NCBI GenBank assembly: GCA_032718475.1
Contig: JAUCBJ010000517.1
Location: 1 to 64,000 of the forward strand
Direction of reading: 5' to 3'
Length of the DNA stretch: 64,000 bases
From: Nemertoderma westbladi
Lineage: Eukaryota; Xenacoelomorpha; Nemertodermatida; Nemertodermatidae
Below the pieces are notes generated by a model. The model worked only from the letters and a program-made list of their open reading frames with translations, did no database searches and was not told the DNA's origin. Shown one piece after another: positions 12,569 through 21,615 of this stretch (positions are counted from its first letter, which is position 1; each line of letters begins with the position of its first letter). Made by a program: the position numbers and the translations under genes.

Positions 12569-12687
12569 ATGTATAAATTATGTCAGATTCTTATCCTGCC
12601 GGTTTTGGTGGTTATGGTTGAAGATGTGAGAGGTGACACGGGAGATAATGTTCCAGTGGAATATGGAGACATTTATGGAAAAACAGT
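12569..12687 (+). CDS. Kazal-domain secreted protein, exon 1 (signal peptide)
   Basis: ATG at 12569 opens a typical signal peptide (MYKLCQILILPVLVVMVEDV, likely cleaved near residue 20-22) followed by an acidic linker. The exon ends at donor ACAGT|GTAAAC in phase 2; unspliced reading hits TAA two bases into the intron. Intron 1 (12688-12970) ends in a strong pyrimidine tract and TTGTTGTAG. The four exons 12569-12687, 12971-13079, 26020-26202 and 29604-29864 have matching phases (2, 0, 0) and sum to 672 nt, giving 223 residues plus stop. Role by family: extracellular serine-protease inhibitor or matrix protein. The exon-joining is my inference; no transcript was available. Confidence 0.6.
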
Positions 12688-12970
12688 GTAAACAATTAAT
12701 TAAGTTAATTTTTATTATTCATTTAATTTCACTTCGTACGTTTGTTCAAATTAAAAATTAATATAAAAAAGTACAAGAAGCACAAAAAAAATATCGCAGT
12801 TATAAAAAACACACGATCACTGATTCTCTTACATTCATTAACCAGCAACAGTGTCAACAGTCTCACATCTTATTCATTAAAATTAATAGATATCTATTTA
12901 TAAATACTGACGGCATTGGTTGGATAAACATTTGTGGAATATTATAGCAATTTTGTTTGTTTTGTTGTAG

Positions 12971-13079
12971 GTTGGACCAGACTCCACTCATACATTATTA
13001 CGATAAACAACCACCAGCAAATATTATCGACCCGGATACTTTGCTGGCAGACGAAGTTAAGATTGCAGCGTGGCCAGAG
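12971..13079 (+). CDS. Kazal-domain secreted protein, exon 2 (linker)
   Basis: Bounded by TTTTGTTGTAG on the left and CCAGAG|GTATTA on the right. It enters in phase 2 (one base completes a Val codon) and leaves in phase 0. It encodes residues 41-76, including LIHYYDKQPPANIIDPDTLL and ending IAAWPE; no cysteine and no domain recognised. The donor is followed five bases later by a run of 21 G. Confidence 0.55.
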
Positions 13080-13086
13080 GTATTAA

Positions 13087-13107
13087 GGGGGGGGGGGGGG
13101 GGGGGGG
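13087..13107 (+). repeat. G21 homopolymer just inside intron 2
   Basis: An uninterrupted run of 21 G starts eight bases after the exon 2 end (13079). Similar G or C runs of 14-23 bases occur at 18732-18752, 27506-27524, 30939-30956, 31236-31254, 45381-45394, 46444-46462, 46724-46737, 47655-47677 and 48592-48613. Confidence 0.95.
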
Positions 13108-13289
13108 TTGTCGAATTTCGTGAAAAAAACAAGTTTTTTTTTATTATTTCATAAAGACCGAAATTTGACGGATATTTCAAATATTTACGCGGTTTTGCAA
13201 TATCATCTTTAGTTTTCGAGATATTGGGCTTTTTTCACTGCTTGGACTTTTCGTACCGGTACGTAACAAAATTTCAAAATTCCAGTGAT

Positions 13290-13760
13290 GTGTCTAATTA
13301 CGCCAATTTTAATTCTTGTGGAGGTTTTTGATGTCGGTGAATCCGATGGTAACACTTTAATAAATCTGACCTTTTGCAGCACTTGCACTTTTCGCTCTAT
13401 ATCAAAATTTCAAAGTGATGGACAAACAGACAGACACAAAGCCTGGATTCCGCCAAACACAAAAAATCAGAAATTAAATCTCCGCCCCAGAAAATCCCCA
13501 AAACAGATATTTTAGCGAGGCAGCGTGATTTATTATAATTTAAGGACAACTAGCAGACAGACAGGCTGACAAACAGCCTTGATTCCACCAAAAATAAAAA
13601 TTGACATCGGGAATCAAATCTCCCCCCAGTACACCCCCATAACTGAAAGTTTAGATAGGCGGTGTGATTTATTATAATTAGACGGACAACTAAAATACAG
13701 ACAGACAGACAGCATAGATTCCACCAAACATAAAAATTGACATCGGAAATGAAAGTTCGT
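13290..13760. repeat. ~137-bp diverged tandem repeat with CAGACAGACA tracts
   Basis: Blocks near 13400-13520, 13527-13663 and 13664-13755 share GTGATTTATTATAATT, GACAACTA, a CAGACAGACAG tract, GATTCCACCAAA and AAAATTGACATCGG. The rest of 13760-14360 is AT-rich intron with no recognised content. Confidence 0.6.
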
Positions 13761-14362
13761 TTATCATCATACTTTCTGTCGGACATTATTTAACTAACAT
13801 TCTTTTATATTACAGTTTGCGCGGGAAGGTTCAAAAAATGACAGTGTGTTATTCTCATTTACTCCTATTTCATTTTGTGGTCACTTTTAGTCACTAAAAA
13901 TGTATCTCCTCCTTTAATCTTTATCCGATTTGCTTAATTTTTTTTTCGTTTGAAAGCCCAGTCTCTCCTGAACAGATTCCTTAGATTAATTTCTGAAATT
14001 CGCTCTACGTAGTTCTCGAGAAAAGTTAGAATAAAGCCTGTGTATTCAATAAAAATGAAAATTTCACGACTTCATGTCACAAAAAGTGCAATAAAATAAT
14101 TTTGAAAAAGAAATTCAAAAATTTATCTAGGGATTCTATAAAGGGATAGTCAGTGCACCTACTCACCAATTTACAGAACAGACTCAAAATTGTAGGAAGA
14201 TTGTTAATTTAAGAACGGACCAATCAAAATTTCGTGAAATTGGCCATTAGTCAATCAGAAGCGAGTATTTTAGGTGTGTGGCCACGGAAATGGAAAGCCC
14301 GCCCAATTACCTTACAGTAAGGATAATGCGTTATTTAATAATACATAAAATATAGGCTTAGT

Positions 14363-15029
14363 TATGGTGGCCCAGAACGGCCAAGAAACTTTTTAAATGT
14401 GAAAGTGTACTTTTCAGTGCTAAAGTGTTCTTTTCAGTGTGAAAATTATCTTTTCATTGTGAAAGTGTAAATTTGAAAGTGCGAAAGTGTAAATTTGAAA
14501 GTGCGAAAGTGTAAATTTGAAAGTGCGAAAGTGTAAATTTGAAAGTGCGAAAGTGTAAATTTGAAAGTGCGAAAGTGTAAATTTGAAAGTGCGAAAGTGT
14601 AAATTTGAAAGTGCGAAAGTGTAAATTTGAAAGTGCGAAAGTGTAAATTTGAAAGTGCGAAAGTGTAAATTTGAAAGTGCGAAAGTGTAAATTTGAAAGT
14701 GTAAATTGGAAAGTGGGAAAGTGTAAATTTGAAAGTGAGAAAGTGTAAATTTGAAGGTGAGAAAGTGTAAATTTGAAATTGAGAAAGTGTAAATTTGAAA
14801 GTGTAAATTTGAAAGTGGGAAAGTGTAAATTTAAATACGAATTATGGCGGGAAATTTAAATTCAGATGGGTAGGCCAGACCATGTGCTGTAAAGTATACA
14901 TAGAGAGGCCTATCCACTGTACCGGTACATTTGGCAGTTAGTAATACAGAACATAAAACAGTAATATTATTGACATGTCAGCAGAATGCATCCGTACTAA
15001 TGCGCTGTTGTGGTCTATTCTGTCATGGT
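14363..15029 (+). mobile_element. 5' end of an integrase-type DNA transposon, truncated
   Basis: Starts TATGGTGGCCCAGAACGGCC and matches, in reverse complement, the right end of the complete element at 24753-25989 through its subterminal repeats and 5' leader. Homology stops at 15028, just after the ATG (15025-15027) equivalent to the transposase start. Within it, 14459-14830 is an expanded 22-bp array (unit GAAAGTGTAAATTTGAAAGT plus GC). Confidence 0.8.
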
Positions 15030-15148
15030 TACCAGTGGGATTGAATAGAGCGATAAAGTTCACAAGTCCCTAAAAGGTGCCACCCAGCTCCATAGCGCGG
15101 GAAATTCAAATGATTGTAAGACATGTAATTTGTACTGGAAAGGGTGAC

Positions 15149-15214
15149 AGACAAGGTGTACTAAATTTATTATTACTAAAATTATGTACTAAGTTATTTA
15201 GTACACCTTGGTGG
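15149..15214. mobile_element. Palindromic mini-insertion in the left arm
   Basis: The left arm has ~66 bp absent from the right arm. The insert has 13-bp perfect inverted ends (AAGGTGTACTAAA ... TTTAGTACACCTT). GGTG lies on both sides, a possible short target duplication. Confidence 0.55.
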
Positions 15215-15369
15215 CAGATCAGATCTGCCACCTATATTTTGGCGGTAAATTCAAATCTGTTTTAACATTGAATATATGAATAGAGTATGACTAATGTAAT
15301 TCATTGAATCAGAATAAATTATTTCTTATCGGTTTAACTCACTCATCCGTTATTGTTGTTGTTTTATCT

Positions 15370-15985
15370 ATTCTGGGACTTCCAGCAGCACGTGAATAAA
15401 TAAACCAGCACGTTAACTAGTCTGGGGCTTCGAGCAGCACGTGAACAACTAAGCTGACTGGTTAACTAGTCTGGGACTTCGAGCAGCACGTGAACAACTA
15501 AGCTGACTGGTTAACTAGTCCGGGACTTCGAGCAGCACGTGAACAACTAAGCTGACTGGTTAACTAGTCTGGGGCTTCGAGCAGCACGTGAACAACTAAG
15601 CTGACTGGTTAACTAGTCTGGGACTTCGAGCAGCACGTGAACAACTAAGCTGATTGGTTATCTAGTCTGGGGCTTCGAGCAGCACGTGAACAACTAAGCA
15701 GACTGGTTAACTGGTCTGGGACTTCGAGCAGCACGTGAACAACTAAGCTGACTGGTTAACTAGTCCGGGACTTCGAGCACCACGTGAACAACTAAGCTGA
15801 CTGGTTAACTAGTCCGGGACTTCGAGCACCACGTGAACAACTAAGCTGACTGGTTAACTAGTCTGGGGGTTCGAGCACCACGTGAACAACTAAGCTGACT
15901 GGTTAACTAGTCCGGGACTTCGAGCAGCACGAGAACAACTAAGCTGACTGGTTAACTAAACTTGGGCTTCGAGCAGTACGAGACC
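15370..15985. repeat. 49-bp tandem array, one CACGTG per unit
   Basis: About 12 units of 49 bp (GGGACTTCGAGCAGCACGTG, then AACAACTAAGCTGACTGGTT and AACTAGTCT). Eleven keep the palindromic E-box CACGTG; the unit near 15927 reads CACGAG. GTTAACTAGT is also conserved. Confidence 0.95.
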
Positions 15986-16979
15986 ATTTGAATTTGAATT
16001 GATATATTTTTGGCGGTTAATGCTAATTACAGAATTATAATATATTAATTACCATTACAAACTGTACACAGTGTGCTGCAGTATGTACATGGGTACGTAC
16101 TAAAAGGTCAAGGAGCTAGAGCAGTAGACTTCATACTGTAAACTTCTTACTGTAGTGTAGTAGCTACTGCTACTGCATGTGCAGTAGGCCTACAGACATA
16201 TTATCTTATTTAGGTCTACTAAGAAATATTGTGTAGTGTAATTTCATAAGAAATATATACAGCTGTACAGCAGGGAATTGATAGTAAAATATATCGCAGG
16301 TAGGCGGCCTACTGTAATAGCAATGTGTATAATGCCTCTGCCTATACTGCTATATTTGTCTATGACATATAATATGATAAAATATTATTATGAATGAACA
16401 TTATTATTCTTAGTAACTCGTGACAAAATACAATGCGCTACTAACTCAGAAACTGTAATCCTAAATGCGGAACTTAAACCGAAACAGGGAATAGTACTAG
16501 TACAATGTGGACTTCGTAGTGACACATTTGGCAGTCAGTGCGATATAATTTCTCATGTACAAGCAAATCACGGTATTGCATGTTCAGTACAAACGGTAAT
16601 TCGGTTATTCAACAATTAACAAACGGTTATTCAACGTCCATGTTTAGTTATTAGCGTGACGGTAATACAAATTACGCAAAGTGAACCTTTACTACATTCA
16701 CAATTTTCTATTCATTCACTAACTATAACGAAAATTGAACGTGCATTTAATCCATGGTACGTTCAGTTAACTATATTTGCTACCTGGGTTACTCTATTCA
16801 TATATTCAATGTTAAAACAGATTTGAATTTACCGCCAAAATATAGGTGGCAGATCTGATCTGCACCCTTTCCAGTACAAATTGCATGTCTTTCAATCATT
16901 TGAATTTCCCGCGCTATGGAGCAGGGTGGCACCTTTTAGGGACTTGTGTAATGATTCTACCCAAGTTATGGTTTTCTCA

Positions 16980-17540
16980 AGTGTAAGCAGGTCCGCACAT
17001 AGTCACAATATTCATACATATCTTCATCAGTAGGCCTAGGTACTGGTATTTGATTCAAAGAAGTACGCACAGTTTGGAGCGTATCATTATTGACACGAAG
17101 GTTAAGGTTCTCCTCACCGCCGTTACAGGAAGGATTGAAATAGTTACATACAGGCTTCCCTGATATTGTGTTAAAGCGCGACTTACGAATATATGATTAT
17201 TACAGTCCTCGGCAATATCATCGAGTTCTAACTGTATGGTATCAGCAAAACAGTACCACATAATAGGTCTATGTCTACTATTATTTGTGTCGTATTCATT
17301 ACTATCAATTAATTCATTAAAAAATGTAATCCACCACTGAGTCCAAGCCTTCCTCAAGTAGGCCCACCACGATTTTATTCGCTGATTGTGGGGTGAACCA
17401 ACGTATTTATGGGCCCCCCAATGATTGACGAAAGAAACATTGAGCCCCGGCCATAACCCCATTCTCAGTGCCCCGAGCCGTATCAAGTCTCAATGGACAT
17501 CCATGTAATACTACAGTAGGTAAATAATCTCATATCAATA
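16980..17540 (-). pseudogene. Transposase fragment, C-terminal half (integrase-like DDE)
   Basis: Read on the minus strand, fragments in more than one frame give LDTARGTENG (second catalytic Asp context), SPHNQRIKSWWAYLRKAW and a tail ending in TDEDMYEYCDYVRTCLHL. This is the order seen in eukaryotic integrase-core (rve-like) transposases, where the HNQRIE glutamate is catalytic; here it is Lys. At least two frameshifts (near 17415 and 17187) break it. Likely the same family as the transposase at 24975-25494, which supplies the N-terminal half. Confidence 0.7.
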
Positions 17541-18948
17541 ATATCATTTAAGGAGGTACTGTTTCTAACATTAGTGTTTCGAGAAATCACTGGGCAATAG
17601 TTAGCAATTTGTCCAAGGAGTAGTTCCAAAACAGCAACTTTTTGGGCTGCTGTTTGTCGCTGAGCTGGAAGTACTTCATTCTACCACTTAACCACCCCAG
17701 CGGAGGGAACGGAGTGACCGGAGCGCCAGTACTTTCTTTCATTATTATGAAGTAATAAGGGCGGTGGGTGGGGTAGGTGGTGAACACTATTTATAGGGTG
17801 GAGGGAGGGTCTAGTATATTACTTTAGGATATTTGATATCTTTGCAATATAGTTTAGCTGCCTCAGTCTTATTTGTAATATGTTATACATTATACCAAAT
17901 TATATCAAGTTTTAACATACTACATTGTCTACCTGTAGGAGAAATATACAATGTAGGGCTCATAATATATTTATAAATAGATTTAGTATATTTACATTGT
18001 ATAACAGAGTAAATTGATACTATTACGGTATTATACTAAAGACGCCGCTTTGATATATCTGATCAAATGGCAATTTCTTGTATATTATCTATTTCAGTAT
18101 CTTGGGTATATCATTCAATTTCTAAAACTATAATAATAAACATTTACTTCACTTCTTGTTTACTCGCATGGATATATTGATATAAAACACTTCAGTATAA
18201 TATCTTATAGGGCCAAACGCAGATTAATCAGAATAATATGTTTAATTATTATTACAATTGGCACATTGAAGTAAGTAGTACATGAGTTTGATAAAATAAT
18301 TATGAATCTGTATCTTATTCTACTTTGTCTATATGGTTATGTTATATAATAATGTTACTTTATCACTTTAGTTTAAACCGATCTCCTTTACTATTACTTA
18401 CTACTTATACTACTACTACTACTACTATTACTACTATTGCTACTGACTACTACAGAGTTATATATTATAAGAGGAGGGGGTTCGTGATTATTAGTTATTA
18501 TACAAGTGCCCCTCGGCTATAGAGAGTCCACCCTCGGTTGCTTACTGGATCAAGCACTTAAGATAAATTAAAGATACAAGTTAAATTAAGTTATCAGAGA
18601 ACGTGAGCTAGAAACACCGGCATGAGGCATGAATAAGATGATTAATAAGATTATAGGTCCTCAATATTTGCGCCCATCAATGTTTGTTTCCCTCAATATG
18701 TTTGTGTTTTGAACTGAATATTGCGGGGCATCCCCCCCCCCCCCCCCCCCCCTTAGGGATATATGCATATTATACATAATTATACATATTTATTTTAGTT
18801 AAATTAACCATCTGAATAAACACTTCAAATACTGCGTACTGCAGGTCTACTGTATGTTTTGAATGACTACAATTAGAGCTAAACACCTTAAAAAAAATAA
18901 AATAAATTAAATAAAATATCATGAATATACTGTATAAGAAAAAAATTG
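17541..18948. other. Intronic region without recognised gene
   Basis: AT-rich, with an ACT/ATT trinucleotide run near 18403-18440 and a C21 run at 18732-18752. Short open frames here have no domain-like content. Confidence 0.5.
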
Positions 18949-18985
18949 GACCGGGGTTTTAGGACCGGGTTTTAGACATTTTCAC
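18949..18985. repeat. GGACCGGGTTTTAG motif pair
   Basis: Two copies of GGACCGGGTTTTAG (the first with an extra G) lie downstream of the PH-like gene. At least four more copies in the same orientation lie at 20413-20530, upstream of that gene, and one near 21507. Confidence 0.6.
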
Positions 18986-19154
18986 TTTAGAACAGAACAA
19001 ACTATTTATTACTTTTTTTAAATTCGTATTTATATCAATGAACTAAATGAACACTTAACAAAGATCGTCTACAGTTCTACATAGGTATAGCATATACATC
19101 AGCTGATTCATCCAATACTTTTGGATCACTTTACCATCATCTTGGACTTGCGCA

Positions 19155-20189
19155 CTAAAGGCATAGCGCTTCAAGCCACTCCCGTTGCTTCTCTTTATTA
19201 TGAAACCAGATGCGGCAGCCTTCGGGTTGGTGGTCCGTCTGTTTAACCTCGATAGATGGCAGATAGAACTTCGAATCCTTTGTGGAATTTTTTGTGATTT
19301 TTATGCCAAATCGGCATCGATTTTCGTGTAGAACTTCTTCAAATGAATACTTTTCCAGATTGAAGACTTTCTCTACATTTCTTAATTTATTTGTCGTGTT
19401 CTCCTCTTTTGGCAGACATATGAGGTTCCGAAAGCGTAGCAATATCAATTCCGGAGGTTCATTTTCAAGGTTTAATTGTCCCCAAAACGATTTGTCGTTT
19501 TCCATATCCGGACATTTGTATATTATTCCTTCTAATTCAAACTTCCTGATAGTTATTGTAGATCCACAATATCTTTTGAAATTTTCCATAGTCCTCAACA
19601 GATGAAAGATATCATTATTTGATGCTTGTATGATCATTCGGTTTCTTGGATCGTGGATATTTTCGCCAAAATACATTATCATTCCCATTCCAGCTTTCAT
19701 TTTTTCATATTCGTGATCTATCAACTTCATTTGATCCCATCTGAATTGATTTTCTGAATCATAATTTATTAAACAAAATTCATACTGAAGTTGATTTGAA
19801 AAATAAATTGCTCGCAAACTGTCCCATCTCGAATCTGACGTTAACCAATTAACGAATTCTATTTTTTCAGTAAAGCTGTATATCGCAACGGCTTTATTTT
19901 TTCTAAATTTTTTGTTTGACAGTAAATTCGAGCGATCCAACTTTTTATATCCAGGCCTGTTAATCAACGATTCATATAATGAGTAATCAATAACCCAAAT
20001 ACTTCGGCTTTCTAAGTGGTCCTCCTTAAGAAGATGCTTGAATAGCATTTCTTCTCGTGAACGTTTAGTTAGAGAATTGGTTTTATCAGTGTCCGACTCG
20101 AATACGATATCCGATCCAATCGAACTCTGTGATGGGGAATAAAAATCAGACAATGTCGGTGCTGGTGTGGAAATCGATTCTTTATACAT
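19155..20189 (-). CDS. Intronless protein, 344 aa, possible C-terminal PH-like domain
   Basis: ATG at 20187-20189, TAA-type end at 19155; a single exon with AATAAA on the minus strand about 145 nt past the stop (19005-19010). Residues 1-50 are Ser/Thr/Asp-rich and look disordered. Residues ~60-215 are mixed alpha/beta with no family I recognise. The last ~100 residues (ELILLRFRNLICLP ... CRFGIKITKN ... IWFHNKEKQREWLEALCL) have the beta strands and closing W-containing helix expected of a pleckstrin-homology fold, a lipid or protein-binding module. No signal peptide or membrane segment. It lies antisense inside intron 2 of the Kazal gene. The PH call is tentative; the gene could be an orphan. 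Confidence 0.6.
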   Translation of the reverse strand: MYKESISTPAPTLSDFYSPSQSSIGSDIVFESDTDKTNSLTKRSREEMLFKHLLKEDHLESRSIWVIDYSLYESLINRPGYKKLDRSNLLSNKKFRKNKAVAIYSFTEKIEFVNWLTSDSRWDSLRAIYFSNQLQYEFCLINYDSENQFRWDQMKLIDHEYEKMKAGMGMIMYFGENIHDPRNRMIIQASNNDIFHLLRTMENFKRYCGSTITIRKFELEGIIYKCPDMENDKSFWGQLNLENEPPELILLRFRNLICLPKEENTTNKLRNVEKVFNLEKYSFEEVLHENRCRFGIKITKNSTKDSKFYLPSIEVKQTDHQPEGCRIWFHNKEKQREWLEALCL

Positions 20190-20404
20190 ACCGTCAATTG
20201 TTTACTATATTATTAGTTTCAGTTTTATTTCAAGTTTAATATTGTATGTACGTAGTACATGTACACACATGTTACAGAGTATTTACTATAGGCCTACTAC
20301 ATACAGTATTACGTTGTTCATAATACAGTACTGTATAATTTATTTTATTTAAATAATTCATAAAATGAATTGTTCTTATTGAAAGATTATTATCTCGGTC
20401 ACTT

Positions 20405-20575
20405 TAAGACCGAGACCGGGTTTTAGTCATTTCATTTTTGGGACCGCGAGTTTATGGACCGGGTTTTAGGAATTATTGGGACCGGGTTTTAGTAATTTTC
20501 ACGTGGACCAGGCAAAAATTGGACCGACTGGGATTTAGGTTCAGTGGACCGAGACCGGGACCGATGTAACAGGAA
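20405..20575. repeat. Cluster of GACCGGGTTTTAG motifs
   Basis: Same motif as at 18949-18985, repeated in direct orientation with variable spacing in the region upstream of the PH-like gene. Confidence 0.6.
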
Positions 20576-20578
20576 AAT

Positions 20579-20692
20579 ATGCCCCCCCGGGAAATGTGCC
20601 CGGGGGGGCATATTTTCCTAGGAAAAAATGCCCCCCCGGGCAAATTTCCCTAGGAAAAAATGCCCCCCCTTAGGAAATTATGCCTCCCCTGA
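20579..20692. repeat. Stacked GC-rich palindromes (CCCGGG / CCTAGG)
   Basis: Alternating C7/G7 tracts around CCCGGG and TTTCCTAGGAAA form several hairpin-capable palindromes. The same sequence type returns at 21340-21495. Confidence 0.75.
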
Positions 20693-20699
20693 ATTATAC

Positions 20700-21070
20700 A
20701 ATAAACAAAACTTATTATTACTACTAAAACTTACAAAAATTATACAAAACAATAAACAGTCATTTTACCAAATGAAGGAAAGGAGCAGGTTACAGAGGCA
20801 GGCCTTTCTAACCAAAACAATAAACGATCATTTAACTAATTGAGGGAAAGGAGCAGGTTACAGAGGCGGGATTTTCTAACCAAAACAATAAACAGTCACT
20901 TTAGCAAATCAGGGAAAGGAGCAGGTTACAGAGACGGGATTTTCTAACCAAAACAATAAACGATAACATTACCAATTGAGAGAAAGGAGCAGGTTACAGA
21001 GGCGGGATTTTCTAACCAAAACAATAAACAATCACTTTACCAAATCAGGGAAAGGAGCAGGTTACAGACT
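20700..21070. repeat. ~70-bp tandem repeat, five copies
   Basis: Units contain ACCAAAACAATAAAC and GGAAAGGAGCAGGTTACAGA. The same blocks occur singly, in either orientation, at 31110-31210, 48320-48390 and 48710-48790, so this is a tandem expansion of a dispersed repeat. Confidence 0.85.
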
Positions 21071-21339
21071 TAAAAAAGCTTGGCTGCTTGGAGCTGCTCG
21101 GCGCCCACACAACACCACACACTCGCACTGCTGTTATCAGGTTATACCACGTACTTACTACAGTAGCCTACTGACTTAGATACTTCAGTATGCTGTTCTA
21201 CATCCCTTACTGCCTTACCTGCTTACCTACCGGCAGACCGGTAGGCCTACCGTACTATTCTTCCAACTATTACAAGTTCTGCAGTTGGTAGATTAAAAGT
21301 GGCTACCAGCAGACCGGTATCGTACCAGTTTTCAGACTT

Positions 21340-21500
21340 TTGAGGGGGGCTAATTTTCGTAAGGCTGTAAGGGGAGGCATTATTTCCTAAGGAGAAAATA
21401 CCCCCCCGGGCTAAATTTCCTAGGAAAAATTGCCCGGGGGGACATAATATCCTAGGAAATAATGCCCCGGGGGGCATATTATAGGGGGGGCTGATTTCCT
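21340..21500. repeat. Second cluster of CCCGGG / CCTAGG palindromes
   Basis: Same composition as 20579-20692 (C7 tract, CCGGGCTAAATTTCCTAGGA and G6 tracts). The two clusters bracket the five-copy tandem repeat just upstream of the LRR gene. Confidence 0.7.
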
Positions 21501-21615
21501 TGTGACACCGGCCCGGGTTTTAGATAGTCCCGTAGTACTGTGGTACTGTAGTAGGCTACCGGTACGACTTCGACATACTGACTGTCTGTCCGTACCGTAG
21601 GTGATTACCGCAACC

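Larger units (their letters stand above)
15061..16948. mobile_element. Long-inverted-repeat element enclosing an E-box array
   Basis: Inverted arms at 15061-15285 and 16793-16948 start at CACAAGTCCCTAAAAGGTGC, share the order of blocks (AGCGCGGGAAATTCAAATGA, then CAGATCTG, TTTTGGCGGTAAATTCAAA and CATTGAATATATGAATAGAG) and point inward. The left arm carries an extra ~66-bp palindromic insert. The inside holds a tandem array and, at 16779-16788, GCTACCTGGG, the terminus of another transposon family (see 27172-28722). No transposase is seen inside. Confidence 0.75.
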
